Assembly: GCA_964615765.1 (NCBI GenBank)
Contig: CAZTQN010000003.1
Span: 124,001-188,000, forward strand
Direction of reading: 5' to 3'
Source: CAZTQN01 sp964615765
GTDB taxonomy: Bacteria; Planctomycetota; Phycisphaerae; Phycisphaerales; UBA1924
DNA: 64,000 bases
Translations under genes and position numbers: made by a program
In this document: positions 25,296 through 33,708 of the stretch, one piece after another
How positions within the stretch are numbered: the stretch's first letter is position 1
Layout of the letters: each line of letters starts with the position of its first letter
The notes under the pieces: model-generated
Databases searched by the model: none
The model's input: only the letters and a program-made list of their open reading frames with translations
What the model was told of the DNA's origin: nothing

Positions 25296-26591
25296 TTAGC
25301 CGCGGCAGCGGAGGACGACCAGCGTGCGATCGTCGCCTGGGGGCGCCCCGGCGGTGAAGTCGTGGACGGCGTCGTTGACGGCGCGGACGATGTCGTCGAC
25401 GGGGCGGTCGGCCGCGGCGATGAGGCAGGCGTCGAGACGGTCGGTGCCGAAGAGTTCGCGGCGGCCGGCCTGGGTTGGGGGGGCCATGGCTTCGGTGATG
25501 CCGTCGGTGTAGAGGACCAAGACGTCGCCCGGGAGGAGGCGGAGGGTGTCGTCGGAGAAGGCCCCGTCGGGGAGAACGCCGAGCGGGGGCCCGCCCCGGC
25601 CGTCGACGGAGAGCACGCGCCCGTCGCGGACCAGCCTCGGTGGGTTGTGGCCGGCGACGGCGTAGGTGAAGGTGCAGGTGGCGGGGTCGAGCTCGGCGTA
25701 GAAGGCGGTGACGAACGCGCCCGAGCCGGTGTAGGAGCGGCCCAGGTGGTGGTTCAGGTGGGCCAGGATCTCGCGCGGGGGCTTCGGGTCGCCGGGACGG
25801 GTGTGCGCGATGGCGTGCGTGACGGCCATGAGGACCGCGGCGGGGGTGCCGTGGCCCGAGACGTCCGCGATGAGCACGCCCCAGGCGCCGTCGGTGAAGG
25901 GGAAGAAGTCGTAGTAGTCGCCCCCGGCCTGGGCGCTGGTCTGGTAGTGCGTCGCGATCTCGAACCCGCGGATCTTGGGCGGGGCGGGGGGAAGGAGGGA
26001 GCGCTGGATATCGCCGACGATCTTGAGTTCGCGCTCGAGGCGGCTCATGGCGTCTGTGAGTTGGTTTTTGAGGACGAGGTTCTGTGTGCCGCGGCCGAAG
26101 AGGCTGGCCTGCCAGTGCATCATCGGCACCCACTCGGGGTGGAAGTCGTCGAGAGAGTCGTAGAGGGTGATGCCGACGTTCAGGCCGGCGCCCTGGTCGT
26201 AGTTGGGGAGGGCGACGAGGGCGGCGAAGCCCTCGAGGTAGAAGTAGGCGGGATCGTCCTTGGCGAGGCGCTGGGGGAGGTTGTCGATGACGACGGGGGC
26301 GTCGGCGTAGGCGATCTCGCCGAGCAGCCCGCCGCGGAGGCGCGGGAGGCGGTCGCGCTCGAGCCAGGGGTTGGGATGTTCGGTGAAGCGGGAGGAGCGG
26401 GTGATGAGGAAATCGGGAGCGGTGACGCCGCGGCGGGAAAGGGCGAGCCAGTTCTTGATCGGGAGCAGTTCTTTAATGCCGGCCCAGTAGGCGCTGACCA
26501 TGTCCTCAGGGTCGGAGATGTCGGAGACGGACCGCATGACGCGGTCGATGACGGCGAGTTCGTCGGTCCAGTGGCGTTTGCCGAGAGGCAT
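25296..26591 (-). CDS. SpoIIE/RsbU-type PP2C phosphatase with GAF-like domain
   Basis: A 431-residue cytosolic serine/threonine phosphatase of the kind that controls anti-anti-sigma (STAS) proteins. The N-terminal half (about 1-175) looks like a GAF sensor. A short coiled linker (LERELKIVGDIQRSLLPPAPP) is the classic entry to the PP2C domain, with the metal-binding aspartates in AQAGGDYYDFF, LIADVSGHGTPAAVLM, VLYTDGITEA and GDDRTLVVLR. The C-terminal ATPase domain found in some relatives is absent. No STAS or anti-sigma gene is adjacent, so its partner lies elsewhere. Confidence 0.9.
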   Translation of the reverse strand: MPLGKRHWTDELAVIDRVMRSVSDISDPEDMVSAYWAGIKELLPIKNWLALSRRGVTAPDFLITRSSRFTEHPNPWLERDRLPRLRGGLLGEIAYADAPVVIDNLPQRLAKDDPAYFYLEGFAALVALPNYDQGAGLNVGITLYDSLDDFHPEWVPMMHWQASLFGRGTQNLVLKNQLTDAMSRLERELKIVGDIQRSLLPPAPPKIRGFEIATHYQTSAQAGGDYYDFFPFTDGAWGVLIADVSGHGTPAAVLMAVTHAIAHTRPGDPKPPREILAHLNHHLGRSYTGSGAFVTAFYAELDPATCTFTYAVAGHNPPRLVRDGRVLSVDGRGGPPLGVLPDGAFSDDTLRLLPGDVLVLYTDGITEAMAPPTQAGRRELFGTDRLDACLIAAADRPVDDIVRAVNDAVHDFTAGAPPGDDRTLVVLRCRG

Positions 26592-26743
26592 GACGGACGG
26601 TAGGTCGACCGTGCGTCATGCTTGAACGGTGGTGTGAACGAACTGAATGGTTACCGCAAGCGGTCTGTCTGAGTGATGACGGCGGCGGAACCGCACCGGG
26701 CGCACCCGCCCGGCGCCCGGCTCGGCGTGAGCGCTCGAACAAG

Positions 26744-26766
26744 AAAAAGGGCCGCGTGTGCGGCCC
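26744..26766 (-). terminator. Rho-independent terminator of gap
   Basis: On the minus strand GGGCCGC, a 4-base loop and GCGGCCC are followed by TTTTT (26748 down to 26744), about 47 bases after the gap stop codon. It isolates gap from the SpoIIE-type gene. Confidence 0.85.
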
Positions 26767-26813
26767 TCGGTGCTGATGGGGTTGTGATGGACGAAGCCTG
26801 AGAGGCGGGCGGG

Positions 26814-27854
26814 TTACTTGACGCCGTCCTTCTCGGCCATGAGCTTGAACATGTCGACGCAGCGGGCGGCGTAGCCGGCTTCGTTGTCGTACCAGGAGAC
26901 GATCTTGAAGAAGCGATCGTTGAGCTGGATGCCGGCCTTGGCGTCGAAGATGGACGAGCGGCGGTCGCCGATGAAGTCGCTGGAGACGACTTCCTCGTCG
27001 GTGTAGCCGAGCACGCCCTTCATGGGGCCTTCGCTCCACTTCTTCATGGCCTGGCAGATAGCTTCGTAGGAGGTGGGCTTGGCGGTGCGGAAGGTGAGGT
27101 CGACGCTGGAGACGTCGGCGGTGGGGACGCGGAAGGCCATGCCGGTGAGCTTGCCCTTGAGGGCGGGGATGGCGAGGGCGACGGCCTTGGCGGCGCCGGT
27201 GCTGGACGGGATGATGTTCATGTAGGCGTTGCGCCCGCCGCGCCAGTCTTTCTTGGACGGGCCGTCCTGCGTGGGCTGCGTCGCGGTGACGGCGTGGATG
27301 GTGGTCATGAGGCCTTCTTCGAGGCCGAACTCGTCGTTGATGACCTTGGAGATGGGGGCGAGGCAGTTGGTGGTGCAGGAGGCGTTGGAGATGACGGTGT
27401 GCTTGGCGGGGTCGTAGCCGTTGCAGTTGACCTTGTGGACGAAGGTCGGGACCTGGGCGGGCTCGCTCTTAGTGGGGGCGGAGATCATGACGCGCTTGGC
27501 GCCGCCGCCGTTGATGTGGAGGCTGGCCTTTTCGAAGTCGGTGAACAGGCCGGTGGATTCGAGGACGTAGTGAGCGCCGAGGTCCTTCCAGGGGAGCTTG
27601 GCGGGGTCCTTCTCGGCGAGGGTCTTGGTGGTCTTGCCGTTGACGGTGAAGGAGGTCTCGGTGCTTTCGACGTGGGCCGGTTCGCCGCGGAGCATGAACT
27701 GGCGGTGCATCGAGTCATATTTGAGGAGGTAGGCGAGGTTGTCGGCGGGGACGAGGTCGTTGATGGCGACGATCTCGATGCCCTGTTCGGAACACATGCG
27801 ATAGACCAGGCGACCGATGCGACCGAAGCCGTTGATGCCGATGCGGAGGGGCAT
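26814..27854 (-). CDS. gap: Type I glyceraldehyde-3-phosphate dehydrogenase
   Basis: Oxidises glyceraldehyde-3-phosphate to 1,3-bisphosphoglycerate with NAD in glycolysis. 346 residues. The nucleotide site INGFGRIGRLVYR is at the N-terminus, the catalytic Cys160 lies in SNASCTTNCLAP, and the phosphate-binding region reads TGAAKAVALAIPALKGKLTG. ATG 27854 was chosen for MPLRIGINGF and for GAGAAGGA upstream; the longer open frame to 28079 is not conserved. A 7-bp hairpin (27883-27899, GCCCGTG loop GAA) stands in the leader. It has its own terminator and about 260 bases upstream, so it is monocistronic. Confidence 0.97.
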   Translation of the reverse strand: MPLRIGINGFGRIGRLVYRMCSEQGIEIVAINDLVPADNLAYLLKYDSMHRQFMLRGEPAHVESTETSFTVNGKTTKTLAEKDPAKLPWKDLGAHYVLESTGLFTDFEKASLHINGGGAKRVMISAPTKSEPAQVPTFVHKVNCNGYDPAKHTVISNASCTTNCLAPISKVINDEFGLEEGLMTTIHAVTATQPTQDGPSKKDWRGGRNAYMNIIPSSTGAAKAVALAIPALKGKLTGMAFRVPTADVSSVDLTFRTAKPTSYEAICQAMKKWSEGPMKGVLGYTDEEVVSSDFIGDRRSSIFDAKAGIQLNDRFFKIVSWYDNEAGYAARCVDMFKLMAEKDGVK

Positions 27855-28115
27855 GTGCGCGTCCTTCTCTGAGCCCGGAAAAGCCCGTGGAACACGGGCG
27901 GCCCGGGGGGGTGCGTGTGTATGTCCCACTCTATGGCGAATGGAATACAAACCGCGCGTTCTCGATACCGAACTCAGAGAGCGCGGAGGGGTGGGAGGAA
28001 CTCGGAGGGAACCGGACACGGAGCGGGTGCGGGGTTTTTGCTGACCGCTGCGCGGCGGATGGACGCGGCGGCAGCACACCTCAGCCCCCCACTTTCACAC
28101 ACCCGGTCGTCGGCG

Positions 28116-28577
28116 TTACGCCTTGGCGGCGCGGTCGCGGGAGTCGAGGATGAGCGTGACGGGGCCGTCGTTGGTCAGGTCGACGTGCATGTGGGCCCGG
28201 AAGACGCCGGTGGTGACGGCGGGATAGATGGCCCGGGTGAGTTCGACCAGCCGGGTGAAGGCGGGTTCGCTGAGGTCGGGCTTCATGGCGCGGTCGAAGC
28301 TGGGGCGGCGGCCGCGGGCGGCGTCGCCGGCGAGCGTGAAGTTCGGCACCAGCAGCATCGTGCCCGCGATATCGATCAGGCTGCGGTTCATCTTGCCCTG
28401 GTCGTCGGGGAAGATGCGCAGGTTGGGGAGTTTGTCGGCGGTCCAGGCGAGGTCGGCGTCGGTGTCGGTAGCTTCGATGCCGACGAGCACGACCAGGCCG
28501 GGGCCGGGCACCTCGGCGCGGAGGACGCCGTCGACTTCGAGGCGGGCCCGGGCGACGCGCTGCACGACGGACTTCAC
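28116..28577 (-). CDS. dtd: D-aminoacyl-tRNA deacylase
   Basis: Removes D-amino acids wrongly attached to tRNA. 153 residues, the usual family length. The signature parts are MKSVVQRVARARLEVDG, LPNLRIFPDDQGKMNRSL, the catalytic-threonine segment VPNFTLAGDAARGRRPSF (SQFT in most relatives, so the Ser-Gln pair is replaced by Pro-Asn while the Thr is kept) and NDGPVTLILDS. The start is GTG 28577 with AGGAGA about 8 bases upstream. It is divergent from the methyltransferase, with 35 bases between the starts. Confidence 0.94.
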   Translation of the reverse strand: MKSVVQRVARARLEVDGVLRAEVPGPGLVVLVGIEATDTDADLAWTADKLPNLRIFPDDQGKMNRSLIDIAGTMLLVPNFTLAGDAARGRRPSFDRAMKPDLSEPAFTRLVELTRAIYPAVTTGVFRAHMHVDLTNDGPVTLILDSRDRAAKA

Positions 28578-28612
28578 GCGGGAAATCTCCTGCCCGCGGC
28601 GCGGGGAGGACG

Positions 28613-29377
28613 ATGCTACCGCGCGCGGCGAGAGGCGTCGCCGCGATGGAGAACGCGCCCGTGCCCGTGAGCCCGACGCTGGATATCACAACGCTGAAGG
28701 ACGTGGCCCGGACGCTGCGCACGGTGCGTGAAGAGGCGTACGCGACGGGCTCGCTGCCGGACGATCGCGGCGGCCTGCGCCCCCTGTGGCCCGTCGGGCT
28801 GACGAAGGACCGGGGCGAGGCGCTCGGGGCGATGGCGCGGCGTGCGGGGGCGAAGCGGGTGCTGGAGATCGGGCTGGGGCTCGGGCTGTCGACGTCGTTC
28901 CTGCTGGAAGCCGCGGCGCTGAATGTGGCGGAGTCCGGCGGCGAGGACGCGGACGGCGTGCTGGTCACCAGCATCGACCCGGGCGCGGAGACGATCAGCG
29001 GGAACGCGGGGCTGCGGCTGATCGAGCGGAGCGGGGCCGGGCGTGTGCACCGGCTGATTAACGAGGCGAGCCAGATCGCCATGCCGCGGCTCGTCAGCGC
29101 GGAGGCACGGTTTGACCTGGTGTTCGTCGACGGCGATCACCGCTTCGACGGGACGTTCGTGGACGTGTATTACGCGCTGCGGCTGGCGCCGGGCGGGCTG
29201 GTGGTGCTGGACGACGCGTGGATGCCCGCCGTCACCAAGGCGAGCCGGTTCTTTGTCGACAACGGGCTGTGCGAACGGGAAGCGGTGTTCGAATCGGGCG
29301 GGAAGCACCGGCTGCACGCGCTGCGCGTGCGCGCGGGGCACGGCGAGCGGGCGTGGGATCACTTCGTCGACTTCTGA
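28613..29377 (+). CDS. Class I SAM-dependent methyltransferase (O-methyltransferase-like)
   Basis: A 254-residue cytosolic enzyme. The SAM site is at AKRVLEIGLGLGLSTSFLLE (about residues 79-98). The acidic end of the next strand is in TSIDPGA, and the later FDLVFVDGDHRFDGTFVDV with GGLVVLDDAWMP is the pattern of cation-dependent O-methyltransferases and related class I enzymes. A 10-residue insertion (AESGGEDADG) lies in the loop before TSIDPG. ATG 28613 follows GGGGAGG closely (3-base spacing); ATG 28646 is an alternative start. The substrate is unknown. Confidence 0.8.
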   Translation: MLPRAARGVAAMENAPVPVSPTLDITTLKDVARTLRTVREEAYATGSLPDDRGGLRPLWPVGLTKDRGEALGAMARRAGAKRVLEIGLGLGLSTSFLLEAAALNVAESGGEDADGVLVTSIDPGAETISGNAGLRLIERSGAGRVHRLINEASQIAMPRLVSAEARFDLVFVDGDHRFDGTFVDVYYALRLAPGGLVVLDDAWMPAVTKASRFFVDNGLCEREAVFESGGKHRLHALRVRAGHGERAWDHFVDF

Positions 29378-29459
29378 ATCCGCCGATGTCGGACGGTTTT
29401 TTATCAAAACGACCCGTGGGTGGGAGCGCGTGTCCGGAGGCGGCGGGGTACTGTTCCGC

Positions 29460-30473
29460 ATGATGGCCTCATCGAGCGAACTGGTCGATGACGCCATCGA
29501 CACCGGCACCAATCCTGTGATGCACAGAACGGACGCGGGCGCGCCCGCGGGGGCCGGCCGGTCGCGGCTGGCGCTGCCCAGCGGCGTGGTCGCCCCGCCG
29601 CCGGCGAGCCAGAAGCCGCGGATCCGGTGGGCGTACACGATCAGCATCATCGCGGTGCATCTGCTGGCGCTGCTGGCGCTGGTGCCGGAGTTTTTCTCGT
29701 GGACGGCGGTGGTTGTGTGCCTGCTCGGGCTGTATGTGTTCGGGACGCTGGGCGTGAACATCGGGTTCCATCGCCTGCTGACGCACCGGAGCTTCGCGTG
29801 TCCGAAGTGGGTTGAGCGGGTGCTGGCGATCCTCGGGGTGTGCTGTCTGCAGGAAGGGCCGGGGCGGTGGGTGGCCATCCACCGGGCCCACCATCAGCAC
29901 TCGGACGAGCAGCCGGACCCGCACTCGCCGCTGGTGGCGTTCTTCTGGGGGCATGTCGGCTGGCTGCTGGTGAGCAACGCGTCGACGGACTCGATCGAGG
30001 TGTATCAGCGGTACGCGCGGGACATTCTGTCGCAGCGGTTCTATTTGCGGCTGGAGCGCCGGCTGAACTGGCTGTGGGTGTATGTGCTGCACGGGGCGGC
30101 GATCGCGGCGGTGGCGCTGATCGGGCACTGGGCGATCGGCGGGGATTGGCGCGCGGCGGCGTGGTTCGCGGGGGGCGTGGTTGTGTGGGGCGTGCTGGTG
30201 CGGACGGTGCTGGTGTGGCACATCACGTGGAGCGTGAACTCGCTGTCGCACCTGTTCGGGTATCAGTCGCACGACACGGGCGAGAACAGCCGCAACAACT
30301 GGCTGGTGGCCCTGATTTCCAACGGTGAAGGGTGGCACAACAACCACCACGCGGACCAGCGGTGCGCGGCCCACGGGCGGAAGTGGTACGAGGTGGACGT
30401 GTCGTACCTGACGATCCTGGCGATGGAGGCGGTGGGGCTGGCCAGCCGCGTGATGAAGCCCGGGCGCCGGTGA
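29460..30473 (+). CDS. Membrane fatty-acid desaturase (delta-9 type)
   Basis: A 337-residue membrane di-iron enzyme that would place a double bond in acyl chains to tune membrane fluidity. The three histidine boxes are visible: HRLLTH (the H-x4-H box), HRAHHQH (H-x2-HH) and GWHNNHHAD (H-x2-HH). Four hydrophobic segments surround them (AYTISIIAVHLLALLALV and VVVCLLGLYVFGTLGVNI in the first half). The first 55 residues are low-complexity and cytosolic. ATG 29460 or the ATG directly after it can serve as start. It is convergent with the ion channel gene, 3 bases away. Confidence 0.93.
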   Translation: MMASSSELVDDAIDTGTNPVMHRTDAGAPAGAGRSRLALPSGVVAPPPASQKPRIRWAYTISIIAVHLLALLALVPEFFSWTAVVVCLLGLYVFGTLGVNIGFHRLLTHRSFACPKWVERVLAILGVCCLQEGPGRWVAIHRAHHQHSDEQPDPHSPLVAFFWGHVGWLLVSNASTDSIEVYQRYARDILSQRFYLRLERRLNWLWVYVLHGAAIAAVALIGHWAIGGDWRAAAWFAGGVVVWGVLVRTVLVWHITWSVNSLSHLFGYQSHDTGENSRNNWLVALISNGEGWHNNHHADQRCAAHGRKWYEVDVSYLTILAMEAVGLASRVMKPGRR

Positions 30474-30476
30474 GCG

Positions 30477-31322
30477 TTATTCGCGGGGCGTGGCGCGGCG
30501 TTCGGACAGGCGCGCGGTGATCTGCTGCAGCTCGGCGGCGATCTCGCGCAGTCGGCGGTCGTCGTCCTCGGGCGTGGGCTTGCGCGACGGGTGCTCGATC
30601 TCCTGCACCTGCTGATAGTTGTTGACGATGGCGCCGACGATCAGGTTGGTGAGCACGAAGGTGGCGACGATGATCCAGGTGACGAAGTACACCGTCGCCA
30701 GACCCGGGTTGGGTCCGGCGAGGGCGTCGTAGCGGAGCACCGTCCAGTCGTCGCCCGTCAGCACGCGGAAGAGCGTGAAGCAGGCCTCGTGAACGGAGGG
30801 GAACGAGTCGGCGAGCGGGTGCCCGGGCGTGCCGAAGAGTTTCACGCCGATGACGGCGTAGACGTAGAAACAGATCAGGGCGAGCGCGGCGATGTACTGC
30901 ATGCTCAGCACGCTGCGCGTGAGGACGGAGGCGATCAGGCGGAGTTGCGGGACGGTCTTGATCAGACGCAGCACGCGCAGAACGCGGAGGATGCGCAGGA
31001 TGGGGGCGAGCCCCTCACCCGCCGGGACGAACGCCGCGGCGATGACGATGATGTCGAAGATGGTCCAAGGGTCGAGGAGGAAGGCCCGCTTGCTGGGCGC
31101 GGCGATAAAGCGGAGGGCGAGTTCGATGATGAACAGCCCGACGCAGATCCACTCCACGGTGAGGATCCACGGGGCCGGGTGGTAGGTGTGCAGCCCGATG
31201 AGGCCCGCGTTCAGGATGATGACAGCGATGACCAGCAGGTTGAACGAGCGGGATTCCACCAGCAAGTGCAGGCGGTTGGTGAAACCCTGGGCTGACCCTT
31301 GCGAAGGGGATGCGGTCGGCAT
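30477..31322 (-). CDS. Six-helix voltage-gated cation channel
   Basis: A 281-residue subunit of a tetrameric channel (Ion_trans fold). Helix S4 reads ILRILRVLRVLRLIKTV, with arginine at every third position as voltage sensor. The pore helix and filter are FTLFRVLTGDDWTVLRY, and the pore-lining S6 is FVLTNLIVGAIVNNYQ. The filter T-G-D-D-W has two acidic residues, more like eukaryotic calcium channel domains than the TLESW of bacterial sodium channels, so calcium permeation is predicted. A charged C-terminal helix (about 240-280) may form the usual tetrameric coiled coil. ATG 31322 was chosen; the longer frame is low-complexity. Divergent from the FAD enzyme. Confidence 0.88.
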   Translation of the reverse strand: MPTASPSQGSAQGFTNRLHLLVESRSFNLLVIAVIILNAGLIGLHTYHPAPWILTVEWICVGLFIIELALRFIAAPSKRAFLLDPWTIFDIIVIAAAFVPAGEGLAPILRILRVLRVLRLIKTVPQLRLIASVLTRSVLSMQYIAALALICFYVYAVIGVKLFGTPGHPLADSFPSVHEACFTLFRVLTGDDWTVLRYDALAGPNPGLATVYFVTWIIVATFVLTNLIVGAIVNNYQQVQEIEHPSRKPTPEDDDRRLREIAAELQQITARLSERRATPRE

Positions 31323-31399
31323 TGGGCCGTGTTGTAGGCCTCCCAAAAATCGGTGAAAGATGTCGCTTCTTTGCGGGGGAATCGCTAGGCTGTCGCCGG

Positions 31400-32713
31400 A
31401 TGCCCGAGAGCTTTGATGTGATCGTCGTTGGCGCGGGCTTGGCGGGGCTGACGTGCGCCCGCACGCTGAGCCGAGCGGGGCGGCGGGTGCGGGTTCTGGA
31501 AGCGGCGGACGGCGTGGGCGGGCGCGTGCGGACGGACGTCGTCGCCGGGCCGGGCGGGATGTACGCGCTCGACCGCGGGTATCAGGTGCTGCTGACGGCG
31601 TACCCGGAAGCACGGGCGCAGCTCGACTACGGAGCGCTCGCGCTGGGGGAGTATTTCGCCGGCGCGCGGGTGCGCCTGGAGGACAAGTTTCATCTGGTGG
31701 CCGACCCGCGCCGGCACCCGCTCGAGGCGATCGCGGGGTTCATGTCGCCGATCGCGACGCTGCGCGACAAGGCGCGCCTGGCGGAACTGTTGGCGCGCAA
31801 CCGCCTGGGCGGGCTGGACGAGATCTGGGCACGCCCGGAGCGCCCGACGATCGAGGTGCTGCGCGAGGCGGGCTTCGCCGAGTCGACCATCGAGCGGTTC
31901 TTCAAGGCGTTCTTCGGCGGGGTGTTCTTTGATCGCGAGCTGGTGACGTCCAGCCGCATGTTCGACTTTGTGTTCACGATGTTCGCGAGCGGTCCGGCGG
32001 CGCTGCCGGCGGGCGGGATGGAGGCGATCCCGCGGCAACTGGCGGCGGGCCTGCCGACGGACGCGGTGAGCGTGCGAACGCCGGCGCGGGAGGTGGTGTG
32101 GGAGAACGGGCGAGTGGCGGGCGTGGTGGTTGGGGAGCGGACGCGTGTGAGCGCGCCGCACGTGGTGCTGGCGGTCGATAGCGACGCGGCGGTGCGTGTC
32201 GGCGGGCTGGCCGCGATGACACGGACGCGCGGGTGGGTTGGCACGACGACGCTGTACTTCGCCTGCGCCGGCGCGGCCCCGATCGAGCGATCTCACATCC
32301 TGCATCTGGCGGGTGAGACGCCGAACGCGGCGACGACGCCGATCAATCACCTGTCGGTGCCGAGCGCGGTGGCGAAGGGGTACGCGCCGGAGGGGCACGG
32401 GCTGATCGCGGCGAACGTGATCGGCGTGCCGGAGATGGACGACGCGGCGCTGGAAGGGGCCGTGCGCGGGCAACTGGCGGAGTGGTTCGGGCCGGAGACG
32501 CGCGGGTGGACGCTGCTGCGGATCTATCGGATCCCGCGGGCGCTGCCGGATCAGCGGGTGCGGGCGGGCGATCCGGCGCTCGAGCCGGCGCGGCGGCCGA
32601 TGGTCCTCGGGCCCGGGCTGTGGTGCTGCGGGGATTATCTCACCAACGCGTCGATCGACGGGGCGATGCTGAGCGGGCGGCTGGTCGCCGAGCGGGTGCT
32701 GAGCGCGGGGTGA
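31400..32713 (+). CDS. FAD-dependent amine-oxidase/phytoene-desaturase-like oxidoreductase
   Basis: A 437-residue flavoprotein. The ADP-binding site is FDVIVVGAGLAGLTCARTL, with the second GG motif AADGVGGRVRTD. The middle part (FAESTIERFFKAFFGGVFFD) and the C-terminal FAD closure LWCCGDYLTNASIDGAMLSG fit the family of protoporphyrinogen/phytoene/amine oxidoreductases. It lies 81 bases before a SOUL heme-binding protein gene, which hints at, but does not prove, tetrapyrrole chemistry. The substrate is unknown. Confidence 0.85.
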   Translation: MPESFDVIVVGAGLAGLTCARTLSRAGRRVRVLEAADGVGGRVRTDVVAGPGGMYALDRGYQVLLTAYPEARAQLDYGALALGEYFAGARVRLEDKFHLVADPRRHPLEAIAGFMSPIATLRDKARLAELLARNRLGGLDEIWARPERPTIEVLREAGFAESTIERFFKAFFGGVFFDRELVTSSRMFDFVFTMFASGPAALPAGGMEAIPRQLAAGLPTDAVSVRTPAREVVWENGRVAGVVVGERTRVSAPHVVLAVDSDAAVRVGGLAAMTRTRGWVGTTTLYFACAGAAPIERSHILHLAGETPNAATTPINHLSVPSAVAKGYAPEGHGLIAANVIGVPEMDDAALEGAVRGQLAEWFGPETRGWTLLRIYRIPRALPDQRVRAGDPALEPARRPMVLGPGLWCCGDYLTNASIDGAMLSGRLVAERVLSAG

Positions 32714-32794
32714 ATCGGGCGGCGGGGCGGCCCGGACGGCGAAGGTGGGCGGATTGGTGCATCGGCCGACCGGCGGCGGGCGAAATCGGCAGGT

Positions 32795-33694
32795 ATGACC
32801 ATCTCTCGAATCGTGACGGGCGTGCTCGGGCTGGCGTTGACCGCGGGGCTGGCGGTCGGGCTCACGGCCAGGACCGCGGCGGGTGATCCCGGGGCGGGGG
32901 AGAAGGGCGCGACGCCGGAGGGGACCGGGCAGGCGGCGGCTCCGGCGACTCCATCGGCGAGTTCGGACGGCAGCGCGGCGCGGGCGACGGCGGTGGTCCC
33001 GGAACCGGGCACGGCGCGGCGGGTGAGCGGGGACATGCAGGTCGAAGTCGAGAAGCTTCCGGGCGGGTTCTATCGGTGCGGGCTGGCGCGGATCACGACC
33101 GAGCTGCCGCAGGGCTATCCGGACCCGACGCCGCCGGGCGCGGTGGAGATCAAGACGTACCCCTCGGTGCGGCGGGCGGAAGTGAGCGGGACGATGGGGT
33201 CGGACCTGGGGATGAACTTCGCGTTCTTCCCGCTGTTCAACCACATCAAGCAGCGCGAGATCGCGATGACCTCGCCGGTGGAGATGGACTACAAGAACGT
33301 GAACTTCAACCCGCCGGAGGGCGGTGATGTGAAGGCCGAGTCGTGGACGATGTCGTTCCTGTATCGGACGCCGGAACTCGGCCCGACGGGGGCGGACGAG
33401 CGGAACGACAAGGTGCGCGTGGTGGACACGCCGCCGGTGACGGTGGTGGCGATCGGGCGCAAAGGGCCGTACCGCTTCAGCGCGGCGCAGAAGTTGATGC
33501 GGAAGATCGACGCGTGGCTCGCCGCCAACCCGGAATGGGAGAAGGCGGGCGACCCGCGGGCGCTGTACTACAACGGGCCGGACGTGCGCGACGCGGACAA
33601 GTGGTCGGAGGTGCAGTGGCCGATCCGCCCGCGTGCGACGGGCGCACCGGTTGAACAGAAGCCCGCGGGTTCGGCGATCGGCGGGGCGCGCTGA
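32795..33694 (+). CDS. SOUL-family heme-binding-like protein, secreted
   Basis: A 299-residue protein. A hydrophobic N-terminal segment (ISRIVTGVLGLALTAGLAVGL) serves as signal peptide or anchor and is followed by an Ala/Pro/Gly-rich linker to about residue 75. The SOUL domain covers about 88-275: AVEIKTYPSVRRAEVSG, FFPLFNHIKQREIAMTSPVE, then VRVVDTPPVTVVAIGRKGPY. Members bind heme or other tetrapyrroles weakly; the binding residues are not conserved enough to read here. It is downstream of the FAD oxidoreductase and 14 bases before purD. Confidence 0.82.
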   Translation: MTISRIVTGVLGLALTAGLAVGLTARTAAGDPGAGEKGATPEGTGQAAAPATPSASSDGSAARATAVVPEPGTARRVSGDMQVEVEKLPGGFYRCGLARITTELPQGYPDPTPPGAVEIKTYPSVRRAEVSGTMGSDLGMNFAFFPLFNHIKQREIAMTSPVEMDYKNVNFNPPEGGDVKAESWTMSFLYRTPELGPTGADERNDKVRVVDTPPVTVVAIGRKGPYRFSAAQKLMRKIDAWLAANPEWEKAGDPRALYYNGPDVRDADKWSEVQWPIRPRATGAPVEQKPAGSAIGGAR

Positions 33695-33708
33695 CGCTAC
33701 ACTCGCGC

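Noticed and set aside
27883..27899. Hairpin in the gap leader as a riboswitch
   Set aside because: A single 7-bp stem with a 3-base loop; there is no further structure or conserved motif.
27855..28079. N-terminal extension of gap
   Set aside because: It adds 75 unconserved residues in front of MPLRIGINGF; the ribosome site fits the internal ATG.
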